The position numbers and the translations under genes were made by a program. From positions 27,682-91,681 of the forward strand of contig JAFGTF010000041.1 of the NCBI GenBank assembly GCA_016934265.1: a stretch of DNA of 64,000 nucleotides. The letters are read 5' to 3'. The notes beneath the pieces were generated by a model that saw only the letters and a program-made list of their open reading frames with translations, was not told the DNA's origin and ran no database searches. Source of the stretch: Spirochaetota bacterium (GTDB taxonomy: Bacteria > Spirochaetota > B62-G9 > DRHN01). Shown piece by piece: positions 1-8,830 of this stretch (its first letter is position 1; each line of letters begins with the position of its first letter).

Positions 1-1
1 A

Positions 2-847
2 AGGCACCAGCAATACAGCATTATCCCGTACAGGAAGCAGCGGAAAGTCGTGCTCGGTGTGCTGTTGAAGCTTCTCAAGAAGCCGTTTCTTCTGCTCCGA
101 TCCGCCGTCATCGGAACGATCGTCGGAATAATCCCAGGGGCTGGGGGAAACATCGCGAGCATGGTATCGTACAACGAGGCGGTACGGGCAAGCAAGTACC
201 CGGACAAATACGGGCGCGGAATCATCGAAGGTGTCGCTGCCGCCGAAACCGCGAACAACGCCGAGGTCTCGGGTTCTCTTATTCCGCTTCTGACGCTCGG
301 CATACCGGGCGCACCCCCAGCCGCTGTACTGCTCGGTGCGCTGCTGCTTCACGGTATGCGACCGGGTCCTGAGCTCTTCACCTATCACGGAAGCGTCACC
401 TACACCTTCATCGTGTCACTCATCTTCGCGAACCTCCTCATGCTTCCCATGGGTATTTTCTCGGGCAAGATGATCTCCAAAATCATCACAACCATCCCGA
501 TCGCATTTCTCGCGCCGTTCGTCGTCTTTTTATCGGTAATAGGCTCGTATGCGATCAACAACAATATGTTCGACGTGTATGTAATGATTTTCTTCGGGCT
601 TGTCGGCTATATAGGCAGAAAGGCGGGTTTCGACGCGGGACCGATCGTGCTCGGCATCATTCTCGGAAAAATATGCGAGCAGGGCCTCGTACAGTCGATT
701 CTCATGGGAAAGGCCGCCGGCTCGCTGTTCGAGGTGTTCTTCACGCGGCCGATATCCCTTATACTCATACTGCTCACCATCGTATCCGCCGCCTGGCCGT
801 ATATACGAAAGCTCATTGCCGGAACAAAGAGATATGCGAAACGCTGA
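2..847 (+). CDS. tctA: Tripartite tricarboxylate transporter permease, TctA family (5' end outside window)
   Basis: Large membrane subunit of a TTT-type secondary carrier that takes up a carboxylate delivered by a periplasmic TctC-type binding protein. The frame is open to the left edge, so only the C-terminal 281 residues of a usually ~500-residue protein are visible. Seen: the family signatures GIIPGAGGNIAS near visible residue 42 and LTLGIPGAPPAAVLLGAL further on, RPGPELF, then several hydrophobic segments. The stop overlaps the start of the next gene by 14 nt, the usual tctB/tctA coupling. No tctC is in view, so the substrate cannot be named. Confidence 0.93.
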   Translation, partial: RHQQYSIIPYRKQRKVVLGVLLKLLKKPFLLLRSAVIGTIVGIIPGAGGNIASMVSYNEAVRASKYPDKYGRGIIEGVAAAETANNAEVSGSLIPLLTLGIPGAPPAAVLLGALLLHGMRPGPELFTYHGSVTYTFIVSLIFANLLMLPMGIFSGKMISKIITTIPIAFLAPFVVFLSVIGSYAINNNMFDVYVMIFFGLVGYIGRKAGFDAGPIVLGIILGKICEQGLVQSILMGKAAGSLFEVFFTRPISLILILLTIVSAAWPYIRKLIAGTKRYAKR

Positions 848-1280
848 CCGTATCATATCGATCGTCCTGCTCGGAATCTGCGCCTTTTTTTTCGTCGAGG
901 CGAGATCGTTCACGAGGTTCGGCAGGTTCTTTCCGTTGACCATCATCATCATTCTCGCCGCACTCTCGCTTTTTCTTTTGGTGCTGTCGTTCGTCAAACC
1001 CGGGCTAAGCGCCATCTTCGGCAGGCTGCACAGGAGACATATCGCGATCGCGATCTCCATCGTGCTGATAGGGGCATGGGGAATCTTGATCAACGTCCTC
1101 GGGTTCGTGGTCACGAGCGTTATCCTTTTCACTGTAATCAATGTCCTGCTTGACGAGAAGCACCGGAGTTTCCTGTCCATACTCAAGAAGATGGGTATCA
1201 TTACGGTGGTGGTGGGCGTGTTCTATCTCTTTTTCGCGCAACTTTTACTCGTCCCCTTCCCGAGAGGCTGCCTCTTTTGA
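834..1280 (+). CDS. tctB: Tripartite tricarboxylate transporter small permease, TctB family
   Basis: Small membrane subunit (148 residues) of the TTT carrier. The protein is almost entirely hydrophobic with about four membrane segments, starting right after a short MRNADR N-terminus, as in TctB proteins. I chose the ATG at 834, inside the end of tctA, over an in-frame TTG 18 nt upstream. Family assignment rests on size, topology and position next to tctA, since TctB sequences are poorly conserved. Gene order here is tctA then tctB. No terminator is obvious after the stop, and the 260 bp before the next gene hold nothing I recognise. Confidence 0.8.
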   Translation: MRNADRIISIVLLGICAFFFVEARSFTRFGRFFPLTIIIILAALSLFLLVLSFVKPGLSAIFGRLHRRHIAIAISIVLIGAWGILINVLGFVVTSVILFTVINVLLDEKHRSFLSILKKMGIITVVVGVFYLFFAQLLLVPFPRGCLF

Positions 1281-1540
1281 CCTCACGGAAATACCCCTGA
1301 AGGCGCTGGCCTCAATCCAGCAGGTATCTGCGGCGTCTTCTCAAACGACGTCGTTGCCGCCGTCGTATATCGCTGAAAAAAGGAGCGCTGTACACCTTTT
1401 TCCGTGGCCCTTTCTTTTCATTTCCTTTATAGTGTACGTCACCGCACTAACACACAAGGCGAAATCCTTTATACGGGCATTTTTCGAAAACGCCTTGAAC
1501 CCTGACCTGCGAACGGCAATAAAGCGGTGAAGGAGAAGCG

Positions 1541-2353
1541 ATGATCGTCGATACTTCCGCCTTCCAGCGCATCGTGCTCGCCTATTTCAACAAGCACGGT
1601 CGCAACCTGCCCTGGAGGAATACGGACGACGAATACCGGATCTTCGTCTCCGAGATCATGCTGCAGCAGACGCAGGTTCCGCGGGTTGTCGAAAAATACG
1701 TTCCGTTCGTTTCGAGGTTCAAGAATTTCAATGAACTGCGGGCGGCGGCTCAGGTCGATATCCTTGCCCTGTGGCAGGGGCTCGGGTACAACCGCCGTTG
1801 TATCTACCTGAAAGAGAGCGCAGCAAAGATATGCGACGAATACTCCGGCCGTCTCCCGGAATCGGAGATGCCGCTTCGCTCGCTTCCGGGCGTCGGAACG
1901 GCGACGGCGAGGTCTTTGCTCGCGTTCTGCTTCAACCGTCCCGTCGTCTTCTTGGAGACGAATATCCGGCAGGTATTCATCCATCATTTCTTTTCGGACC
2001 GGCAAACGGTCTCCGACCGCGATCTGTACCCGCTTGTGGAACGCACGCTGTACCATGAGAATCCGCGCGAGTGGTATTATGCGCTGATGGACTACGGCGC
2101 GATGCTGAAAAAACGTATCGGCAATGTCACGAAAAAAAGCAGCGGCTACAGACCCGCCGGACCGTTCGAAGGCTCCGTGCGCCAGCTTCGCGGCTCGGTC
2201 TTAAAGCTTCTCATTGCACACCGAACTCTGACCCCAGAAGAGTTCTTGAACCTGACAGGCTCAAGCCGTGAAAGGATGCGAGAGGTGCTGCTGCATCTCG
2301 AGCATGAAGGCTTTTTACAGAAGAAAGGTTTTGAGTATTCGCTTCGCCAATAA
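1541..2353 (+). CDS. MutY-like A/G-specific adenine glycosylase lacking the Fe-S cluster motif
   Basis: HhH-GPD base-excision glycosylase, expected to remove adenine mispaired with 8-oxoguanine. Seen in order: the N-terminal NLPWR, the catalytic Glu region VSEIMLQQTQV (about residue 35), the helix-hairpin-helix LPGVGTATARSLL (about 115), then FLETNIRQVF where MutY has LDGNVxRV, so the usual catalytic Asp is Glu. After MDYGAMLKK no C-x6-C-x2-C-x5-C cluster follows. At 270 residues it also lacks the MutT-like recognition domain of ~350-residue MutY; the C-terminal ~65 residues look like a winged helix. Start supported by AAGGAG. Similar cluster-less proteins are known in this superfamily. Confidence 0.82.
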   Translation: MIVDTSAFQRIVLAYFNKHGRNLPWRNTDDEYRIFVSEIMLQQTQVPRVVEKYVPFVSRFKNFNELRAAAQVDILALWQGLGYNRRCIYLKESAAKICDEYSGRLPESEMPLRSLPGVGTATARSLLAFCFNRPVVFLETNIRQVFIHHFFSDRQTVSDRDLYPLVERTLYHENPREWYYALMDYGAMLKKRIGNVTKKSSGYRPAGPFEGSVRQLRGSVLKLLIAHRTLTPEEFLNLTGSSRERMREVLLHLEHEGFLQKKGFEYSLRQ

Positions 2354-2357
2354 CGAA

Positions 2358-2394
2358 CGCCGTCCGGTTTCAGGCCGCAAGGAGACGGACGGCG
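2358..2394. other. Hairpin between convergent mutY-like gene and lpdA
   Basis: A perfect 9-bp inverted repeat (CGCCGTCCG / CGGACGGCG) with a 19-nt loop lies just after the + strand stop. A second stem, GTGTCC/GGACAC at 2470-2490, sits just after the lpdA stop and has six A in its loop. Neither has a proper U-tract on its expected strand, so a role as transcription terminator for the two converging genes is only inferred. Confidence 0.3.
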
Positions 2395-2492
2395 CGCACA
2401 CGCCGTCTCGTACCCTTTGCGACTTTGGCGCGGATGCCGCCACCCCGGATCAAGAAAACACGACCTGCCGTGTCCTGCAAAAAAGGACACGC

Positions 2493-3884
2493 TCAGGCGT
2501 GTATCGCCCATCCCTCCGCGGCCCGCATAGCCTCCATCACCGCCTCGGAGAGCGTCGGGTGCGCGTGGATCATCTCTGCAATGTCTTTCGGTAAAAGCTC
2601 CGCGGTCTTGGCAAGCAATATTTCATGGATGAGCTCAGTCGCGTCGACACCGACGATATGAGCCCCGAGGATCTCGCCCGTCTGCGGATCGCAGAGCAGC
2701 TTGATGAGACCCTCCGTGCGCTCCAGCACCACGGACTTTCCCGCCCCGCGGTAGGGGAAGGTGGACTTCTTATACGCAATCCCCTCCTGTTTAAGCTGCT
2801 CCTCGGTACGTCCGAAGCTCGCGACCTGGGGCTCGCAGTACGCGGCGGAGGGCACGACGAGCGGGTCTACCCTAGCGATGGGGTCTTTTCCGGCCATGTG
2901 CTCCACCGCGATCTCCCCCTCCTTCGAGGCGACGTGAGCGAGTGCTTTTGTCGGAACGACGTCGCCGACCGCGTAGATCGACGGAACCTTCGTCACGCAG
3001 TAGTCGCCGACCGGTATGAACCCCCTGTCCGTCTCTATACCCACACTCTCGAGTCCGATATCCTCGGTATTGGGCGACCTTCCTACCGCGACAACAAGCT
3101 TTTCCACCTCGACCGTGAACTTTTTTCCGTCTCCGCCCTCGAGCGTTACGGCCACCCCACCGGTCTTCTTCTTCATCGAGACCGCTTTTGTCGAGGTAAA
3201 GACCGCGATGCCCCGCTTCTTATAGTCGCGCTGCAGTACCGTGGTAACCTCCCCGTCCTCAAGGGGGAGCAGGGATCCTAAAAGCTCGACGATGGTCACC
3301 TCCACGCCGAAGGAGTGCATGATATAGGCGCACTCCACGCCGATGAAGCCGCCGCCGAGTATGATCATGCTCTTCGGCAGCTCGGTCATCATCAGCACGT
3401 CGTCCGACGAGAGCACCGTTTCCCCGTCGAATTCGAAACCGGGTATCACCTTGGGGCGCGATCCTGTCGCACAGATGATGTAGCTCCCCGTTACCGTCTT
3501 CCCGCTGCTCAAGGCCACCTCGTGCGGCCCCGCTATCTTCGCGGTTTCCATGATGAGCTCGACCTTGTTCTTCTTCAGAAGGAAGTTGACGCCTTTTGAG
3601 AGAACCTCTGCAGAGCGCCGCGACTTGATGAACACGGACCTGTAATCGAACCCGGACTTGTCGACCTTAACGCCCATCGTTTCGAGCGCCCCGGTGGAGC
3701 GGAACAGATCCGCCTGGTGTATGAGAGACTTCGAGGGAATGCACCCTATATTGAGACATACGCCGCCCGGCTTGTCTTTCTCGATGACCGCCGCGGACAT
3801 CCCGAGCTGCGACGCCCTGATTCCCGCAACGTACCCTCCGGGGCCCGCGCCGATGATCACCACGTCATAGTCATATCCATCCAT
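2493..3884 (-). CDS. lpdA: Dihydrolipoyl dehydrogenase (E3)
   Basis: FAD-dependent E3 of 2-oxoacid dehydrogenase complexes; reoxidises dihydrolipoamide on E2 with NAD+. The 463-residue length is normal. Seen: N-terminal FAD fold VIIGAGPGGYVAGIRA, redox disulfide GGVCLNIGCIPSK (about residues 40-52), NAD site IILGGGFIGVECA, second FAD contact YAVGDV, and the dimer-interface His-x4-Glu HAHPTLSEAV near the C-terminus. ATG preceded by GAGGAG. It is the last gene of the locus and is separated from E1/E2 by osmC and a strong terminator, so it probably has its own transcript. Confidence 0.96.
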   Translation of the reverse strand: MDGYDYDVVIIGAGPGGYVAGIRASQLGMSAAVIEKDKPGGVCLNIGCIPSKSLIHQADLFRSTGALETMGVKVDKSGFDYRSVFIKSRRSAEVLSKGVNFLLKKNKVELIMETAKIAGPHEVALSSGKTVTGSYIICATGSRPKVIPGFEFDGETVLSSDDVLMMTELPKSMIILGGGFIGVECAYIMHSFGVEVTIVELLGSLLPLEDGEVTTVLQRDYKKRGIAVFTSTKAVSMKKKTGGVAVTLEGGDGKKFTVEVEKLVVAVGRSPNTEDIGLESVGIETDRGFIPVGDYCVTKVPSIYAVGDVVPTKALAHVASKEGEIAVEHMAGKDPIARVDPLVVPSAAYCEPQVASFGRTEEQLKQEGIAYKKSTFPYRGAGKSVVLERTEGLIKLLCDPQTGEILGAHIVGVDATELIHEILLAKTAELLPKDIAEMIHAHPTLSEAVMEAMRAAEGWAIHA

Positions 3885-3987
3885 ATAAACACTCCTCTAT
3901 CGATACTATTCATAAAAATATAATCCGAAACGAGCCGCACGGCATCGGTTTTCCAGTCATGACCCGCCTTCCCGTATCCCGAAGGAT

Positions 3988-4014
3988 AAAAAAACCCGGT
4001 GCCGGCGCACCGGG
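3988..4014 (-). terminator. Intrinsic terminator after osmC
   Basis: Read on the - strand: an 8-bp perfect stem CCCGGTGC/GCACCGGG with a 4-nt loop followed by seven T. It lies 20 bp beyond the osmC stop and therefore insulates lpdA from the upstream genes. Confidence 0.88.
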
Positions 4015-4033
4015 CCAATATGACGGCCGATTC

Positions 4034-4468
4034 TTACTCGACCTCGAACGTACAGGGGGTCGTGTTCTTGACGTTGTCGGAGATGGGGCATCGTTCGTCG
4101 ATCTCCTCCAAGAATTTTTCCTTTTCCTCTCTCGTCATATCCGCGTCGATCTTCGCGATGACCTTGATGTCCCTGAACCCTGGCCTTCCGTCATTCGACT
4201 TGCCCATCAGTATCGCGGTATCGAGGTTCCCCTCGACCTTGACGTCCATACCCCTCAGGTCTATTCCCCTCTGCTTCGCCATGATCTTGCCGATAGTAGC
4301 GATGCATCCGGCGAGCGAAAAGAAAAGGTATTCGAGCGGCGTGGGGCCAGCATCTTTACCGCCGCCTGCCTCGGGCTGGTCGATGTAGAGAGTATGGCTC
4401 CGCGCCTTGGTTTCTATGGTGAAACCGTCTTTGATACTTGCTTCGACTGCGACATTCTTGAGTGGCAT
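4034..4468 (-). CDS. OsmC family protein
   Basis: OsmC/Ohr-type small protein of 144 residues, a dimeric fold usually with two cysteines that detoxify organic or fatty-acid hydroperoxides, possibly with lipoyl-linked recycling. Seen: GPTPLEYLFFSLAGCIATIGK with the first Cys, and RCPISDNVKN with the second Cys near the end, both in the family positions. An in-frame start 54 nt upstream exists, but MPLKNV at 4468 is preceded by AAGGAG at ideal spacing. It has its own promoter and terminator. Its place between E2 and the lipoamide dehydrogenase fits the known link between OsmC/Ohr peroxidases and lipoyl proteins, though this is inference. Confidence 0.9.
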   Translation of the reverse strand: MPLKNVAVEASIKDGFTIETKARSHTLYIDQPEAGGGKDAGPTPLEYLFFSLAGCIATIGKIMAKQRGIDLRGMDVKVEGNLDTAILMGKSNDGRPGFRDIKVIAKIDADMTREEKEKFLEEIDERCPISDNVKNTTPCTFEVE

Positions 4469-4503
4469 ATCCGCTCCTTGGTAGTGAGGTAAAATCCTTG
4501 AAA

Positions 4504-4532
4504 AAAATAATAACACGGTCACGCATTGTCAA
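4504..4532 (-). promoter_or_regulatory. Sigma70-type promoter of osmC
   Basis: On the - strand TTGACA and TATTTT are separated by exactly 17 nt, placing the transcript start about 29 nt before the osmC ATG. The rest of the 340-bp gap between osmC and the E2 gene holds no gene I can support. Confidence 0.65.
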
Positions 4533-4808
4533 ATAATTAACTGTACATATCGATAAAATAGATAAAATAAATCGACGGGCTCGTACGTAATGGAAATCGT
4601 CGTTGTATCGAGACCGTAAAGAGGCGGGATAAGGAATCCGGATAATTCCTCGTTACCGTTACGACGCTCTATACAGAAACCGGTTCTTGATAGACTAATC
4701 GTGCTTTCCGTTATCCATTATGATAATTTTGAGCCGGTTGTATACATTCTCGACGCACGGCCGACCCGGTATCCCATAAAAATGAAACGCCGCACGCACG
4801 AGCGCCGC

Positions 4809-6080
4809 TCACAGAAGCGCCGTGATCGGATCCTCTATCATATCCACGAGCGATTTCAAAAAACGCGCGCCGACCGCGCCGTCGATCACCCGGTGATCGC
4901 AGGAAAGAGTGAGATGCATGACGGACCGGAATCCGACTCCGCCCGGTTCGGGCTCGTACGCCTCCCGCCGTATCTCCCCCACCGCGAGGATCGCCGATCC
5001 AGGCGGATTGATTATTGCGGTAAACTCGTATATTCCGAAAGAACCGAGATTGGATATCGTGAATGTCGCGCCTGTGAACTCCTCCGGTTTCAGCCTCCCC
5101 TTCTGCGCCCGCTCCACGAGATCTTTCAGCTCATCGTCGATGCGGAGTATCCCCTTGTTCCAGCAATCGCGGACCACCGGTGCTATGAGCCCGTCCGGCT
5201 GGGCCACCGCCAGGCCGATATCGGCCGATCCGAACTGGAGAATGGTATCGCCTAAAAAGCTCGCGTTCACCATAGGGTGGTTTTTCAGCGCTTCGGCGGC
5301 CAGCCGTATGAGAAACGCGTTGAACGATATCTTTTTTTCCATACGATGGTTCAGCGATTTTCTTGCGGAAACGAGCCTCCCCGCGTCGGCGACCGCGGTA
5401 AGGTAGTAGTGAGGGGCGGAATATTTCGATTCCGAAAGCCTCCGGGCTATCACCCGGCGTTTCGCCGAGACCTGTATTTCCCGATTGCCTCCCCTTCTTT
5501 CTTCTGTCCGCGAGACGGACTGCCGGTCGAGGTCCCGCTTTATTATCCGTCCTCCCGGCCCGCTCCCCTCGATATCCTCGAGATCGATCCCCTCTTCTTG
5601 GGCGAGCTTTCGTGCAAGAGGAGACGCCTTCACCCCTTCCGGGAGCCTCTCTTCGGCCGCTTTATCTCCCTCTTTTTTTTCAGGTTTCACGGGAGGCTTC
5701 TTTTCCGCAGCCTGCTCACGCAACCCGGCCTGTTTTTCGGGGATTTCATCGGACACCGTTTCAGCCGTCGGACTTAAAGCCGGCGGTTTGGAATCCGGTT
5801 TCGCTTCCGGTTCTCTTTCAATGAGATGCGTGACGTCTTCGCCCTTCTCTCCCGACACGGCGATCGTCCGGCCCACCTCGGCCTGCCCGCCCTCCGGCAC
5901 GAGGATCTTCAAGAGCGTGCCCTCGTTCTGCGATTCGTACTCCATCGTCGCCTTGTCCGTTTCAACCTCGCAGAGCACATCGCCGTTTTTTATCGGGTCA
6001 CCCTCACGCTTATGCCACTTCAAGATAGTCCCGGACTCCATCGTGGGTGAAAGCGCGAGCATCAGTACCTCTTCGGCCAT
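4809..6080 (-). CDS. pdhC: Dihydrolipoamide acetyltransferase (E2) of pyruvate dehydrogenase
   Basis: Core of the pyruvate dehydrogenase complex; moves the acetyl group from lipoamide to CoA. Seen in 423 residues: one N-terminal lipoyl domain with the lipoylated Lys in ETDKATMEYES (about 43), a long Pro/Glu/Lys-rich linker, the E1/E3-binding domain ASPLARKLAQEEGIDLEDI (about 152-170) and the catalytic domain ending in LSCDHRVIDGAVGARF with the active-site His. ATG preceded by GAGGAG. It is 350 bp downstream of the E1 beta gene, an unusually long gap for an operon, so it may have an additional promoter that I cannot identify. Confidence 0.94.
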   Translation of the reverse strand: MAEEVLMLALSPTMESGTILKWHKREGDPIKNGDVLCEVETDKATMEYESQNEGTLLKILVPEGGQAEVGRTIAVSGEKGEDVTHLIEREPEAKPDSKPPALSPTAETVSDEIPEKQAGLREQAAEKKPPVKPEKKEGDKAAEERLPEGVKASPLARKLAQEEGIDLEDIEGSGPGGRIIKRDLDRQSVSRTEERRGGNREIQVSAKRRVIARRLSESKYSAPHYYLTAVADAGRLVSARKSLNHRMEKKISFNAFLIRLAAEALKNHPMVNASFLGDTILQFGSADIGLAVAQPDGLIAPVVRDCWNKGILRIDDELKDLVERAQKGRLKPEEFTGATFTISNLGSFGIYEFTAIINPPGSAILAVGEIRREAYEPEPGGVGFRSVMHLTLSCDHRVIDGAVGARFLKSLVDMIEDPITALL

Positions 6081-6430
6081 GCCGGTTCTCCTCTCTTATT
6101 AGGAAATCGTTTTTCCCAGCCTTACCCTGCGGTATACCCACTTCTTTTTCATCCGTCGGCGGTCGCCCGGATACCCCCGTTTCATCCAGCCGGAATGGTC
6201 ACGATTCATGTTATATCAAAACACTTTCGAGCAGCTACCGTCGGGCGGTACTATCGACCGCTTCATGTTTTCTGCCGCATTGTAATCGCAATGGATACAA
6301 CGATTCCCCGTTTCTCGACATGGAGATGTTTTGAGCACCGTTCTTCGGCCATAAACCGCAGCGAATGCTTCAAACAATACGAACCCGTCCTGCATTGTTT
6401 CTACTGCCGAATATTCCAAAAAACCGGCCG
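6081..6430. other. 350-bp gap between E2 and E1 beta genes
   Basis: No coding frame, strong hairpin or convincing promoter was seen. Short frames on either strand have no recognisable content. Its position inside an otherwise tight gene set suggests either a leader for E2 or remains of lost sequence. Confidence 0.4.
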
Positions 6431-7408
6431 CTACTCGTACACCACCCTTTTTACCGCCTTCTCTATTTTCTCCGCGGAAGGTTGGGCGGAAAGCTCGAGC
6501 GCGTGATTGTACGGCATCGGCACATCCTCCATGGTGACTACTTGAGGGGGGGCGTCGAGCCAGTCGAAGCATTCATTCGCGACCGCCCACCCGATATACG
6601 AGCCCACACTCGCGACAGGCCACGCCTCGTCGACGATCACGATCCGGTTCGTTTTCCGCACCGATCCGTACACCATCTCCCAGTCGAAGGGGCGAATCGT
6701 GCGGAGGTCGATCACCTCGACGTCGAACCCCTTCTTTTCGAGGAGAAGCACGGCATCGAAGACAGTCTTCATTGCCTTGCCGAACGATACGATCGTGACG
6801 TCCTTCCCCTCGCGTCTCTTTGCCGCCTGTCCGAACCCTACGAGGTACTCCTCCTCCGGCACCTCGCCCTTCCACCCGTACATGAGCTCCGACTCGAGGA
6901 AGACCACCGGGTCGGGGTCGCGCACCGCGGTCTTCAGAAGACCCTTTGCATCGTACGGCGTGGACGGCGCCGCCACCTTGAGACCGGGTACATGGGCGTA
7001 GATCGCCTGCAGGGCCTGGGAATGCTGGGACGCGAGGTATTCCGCGGGTCCGTTCGGCCCCCTGAACACGATCGGTACGGAAAGCTGCCCTCCCGACATA
7101 TAGCGCATCTTGGCCGCGTTGTTGATGACCTGGTCCATCGCCTGGATCGAGAAGTTCAAGGTCATCCATTCGACGATCGGCCGAAGACCCGCGATCGCGG
7201 CGCCTATACCCACACCCGTGAACCCCTCCTCCGAGATGGGGGTGTCTATCACCCTCTCTTCCCCGTACTTGTCCAAGAGGCCCTGGCTCACCTTGTACGC
7301 GCCGTCGTACTGCGCGACCTCCTCTCCCATGAGTATCACATGCTCGTCGCGCGCCATCTCCTCGTCCATCGCGGACCGCAGCGCTTCACGAACCGTTATG
7401 ACAGGCAT
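6431..7408 (-). CDS. pdhB: Pyruvate dehydrogenase E1 component, beta subunit
   Basis: Transketolase-like beta chain that forms, with E1 alpha, the thiamine-diphosphate enzyme that decarboxylates pyruvate and acetylates lipoyl-E2. Length 325 residues is normal. Seen: MGEEVAQYDGAYKVSQGL (about 27-44), the ThDP-contact region ISEEGFTGVGIGAAIAG (about 57-73), then VIDLRTIRPFD and the C-terminal domain with VTMEDVPMPYNHALE. Starts 12 bp after the E1 alpha stop with a G-rich ribosome site, so the two are co-translated. PEYLASQHSQAL and similar pyruvate-type features favour pyruvate over branched-chain substrates; an acetoin dehydrogenase is the main alternative. Confidence 0.92.
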   Translation of the reverse strand: MPVITVREALRSAMDEEMARDEHVILMGEEVAQYDGAYKVSQGLLDKYGEERVIDTPISEEGFTGVGIGAAIAGLRPIVEWMTLNFSIQAMDQVINNAAKMRYMSGGQLSVPIVFRGPNGPAEYLASQHSQALQAIYAHVPGLKVAAPSTPYDAKGLLKTAVRDPDPVVFLESELMYGWKGEVPEEEYLVGFGQAAKRREGKDVTIVSFGKAMKTVFDAVLLLEKKGFDVEVIDLRTIRPFDWEMVYGSVRKTNRIVIVDEAWPVASVGSYIGWAVANECFDWLDAPPQVVTMEDVPMPYNHALELSAQPSAEKIEKAVKRVVYE

Positions 7409-7420
7409 CCACTCACCCCC

Positions 7421-8377
7421 TCACGCGTATATGTCCGTATAGAGCTCGTTAAAACCCGGTTTTGGACTTTCTTCCGCGAACTTCACCGATGCGTCGCAGG
7501 CCGATTTGCACTCGCCGTCCATCGCCTTGTACCCCTCTTCCGAAAGCGACTTGTCCTCTATGAGCCTCTCCTTCAAGAGCAGGATCGGATCCTGGCGTTT
7601 GTATTCCTCGAGCTCCTCCTTCGTGCGGTATTTCGCGGGGTCGCTCATGGAGTGACCCTTGTAGCGGTAGGTCTTTATCTCGAAGAAAAGAGGCTTTTTT
7701 TCCTTCCTGATGCTCGAGACCGCCTTTCGAATCGTTTCGTGCACCTCGATCGCATCCATGCCTTTTACCTGTTTCCCGGCTATTCCGTAGGACGCCCCCA
7801 TCACGGAAAAGTCGGTGACGGAGGAGACCCGCTTGAAGTCGGTCCCCATCCCATACTGGTTGTTCTCGCAGATGTAGATCACGGGAAGGCCCCAGATCTT
7901 CGCCATATTGAGGCTCTCGTGGAACGACCCCTGGTGAATGGCGCCGTCCCCGAAGAAGCAGAGCACCACGCCGTCCTCGTTTTTATTCCTTATCGAAAGC
8001 CCCACGCCGGTTGCGACCGGGATATGGGCTCCCACGATTCCGTTTCCTCCGAGCATGTGGAGCCCCGCGTCGAATAGGTGCATCGACCCTCCCTTGCCCT
8101 TCGAGCACCCGGTGCGTTTTCCGAAGAGTTCCGCCATCACCGCGTCGGGAGAGATACCGCAGGCGAGCGCATGCCCGTGGTCCCGGTAAGCCGTGACCAC
8201 GTAGTCTTTTTCGAGGTCCAATGCCGAGATCGCGCCGACCGCAACCGCCTCCTGGCCGATGTAGAGGTGACAGAATCCCCCGATCTTGCGGAGTCCGTAC
8301 ATCTGTGCCGCCTTCTCCTCGAAGCGCCTGATGAGAAGCATCTTTCGAAGAAGCGTTTTCATCTCCTTCTTTTCCAC
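7421..8377 (-). CDS. pdhA: Pyruvate dehydrogenase E1 component, alpha subunit
   Basis: ThDP-binding alpha chain of the E1 heterotetramer, 318 residues. Seen: the ThDP motif from GDGAIHQGSFHESLNMA to ENNQYGMGT (about 150-185), and YRYKGHSMSDPAKYR containing the regulated serine loop of the family. GTG start chosen because AGGAG lies 6 nt before it and overlaps the stop of the preceding gene (TAGGAG); the ATG five codons later has no properly spaced site. Being next to a typical E1 beta and E2 identifies the complex; the short N-terminus matches bacterial acetoin/pyruvate E1 alpha, so acetoin dehydrogenase is an alternative. Confidence 0.92.
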   Translation of the reverse strand: MEKKEMKTLLRKMLLIRRFEEKAAQMYGLRKIGGFCHLYIGQEAVAVGAISALDLEKDYVVTAYRDHGHALACGISPDAVMAELFGKRTGCSKGKGGSMHLFDAGLHMLGGNGIVGAHIPVATGVGLSIRNKNEDGVVLCFFGDGAIHQGSFHESLNMAKIWGLPVIYICENNQYGMGTDFKRVSSVTDFSVMGASYGIAGKQVKGMDAIEVHETIRKAVSSIRKEKKPLFFEIKTYRYKGHSMSDPAKYRTKEELEEYKRQDPILLLKERLIEDKSLSEEGYKAMDGECKSACDASVKFAEESPKPGFNELYTDIYA

Positions 8378-8386
8378 CGGTTTCTC

Positions 8387-8827
8387 CTATTCGAAGGTCA
8401 CCGTCTCCTTCATTCCCTTCATCGGAAGGTAGTACTGGGCCCGCTCCATCACAGTCTCGATCACGAGAAGGTCCCGCTCGTCGTCGTACATCTTGAAGAA
8501 AGCGCGCAGGCGCTCCCCCACCGCTTCGAGCACTTCAGAGCGTATGGAGGGGTTATCCACGACATTGACACTGCCGTCTATTACAACGATCCGGTCCAGC
8601 GCGGGGGATGAAAAAATCCACTGCGCGTGAGGGTTCGCCCCCAGGTGGTGCACCTTTCGCGAGGTCCTGTACGCGACCGCATAGACCGCGCCCTCTCGTC
8701 CGTGCAGGAGCGCGGGGGTCATCCACCTCGTCTGCGGCATGCCTTTCTCGTCGATCGTTGCGAAAACCGCCGCTTTCGCCTCGTCGATGATACGCGAGAC
8801 AATTCCCAGCATCTCCCGCTTTTCCAT
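8387..8827 (-). CDS. Pyridoxamine 5'-phosphate oxidase-fold flavin-binding protein
   Basis: 146-residue split-barrel protein of the general-stress-protein-26 type. Seen: AAVFATIDEKGMPQTRWM (about 19-36), YAVAYRTSRKVHHLGANPHAQW typical of the flavin-binding split barrel, and no metabolic PNPOx signature. It is the first gene of the pyruvate dehydrogenase operon, 9 bp before E1 alpha. The ribosome-binding site GGAGGGG, 7 nt before the ATG, belongs to the last unit of the tandem array upstream. What it does for the complex is unknown; a redox or stress role is inference from the family. Confidence 0.82.
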   Translation of the reverse strand: MEKREMLGIVSRIIDEAKAAVFATIDEKGMPQTRWMTPALLHGREGAVYAVAYRTSRKVHHLGANPHAQWIFSSPALDRIVVIDGSVNVVDNPSIRSEVLEAVGERLRAFFKMYDDERDLLVIETVMERAQYYLPMKGMKETVTFE

Positions 8828-8830
8828 AAA

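Noticed and set aside
6365..8077. 570-codon open frame on + opposite the pyruvate dehydrogenase genes
   Set aside because: It is antisense to three clear genes, rich in Arg, His and Pro as expected from a shadow of GC-rich codons, and has no family features.
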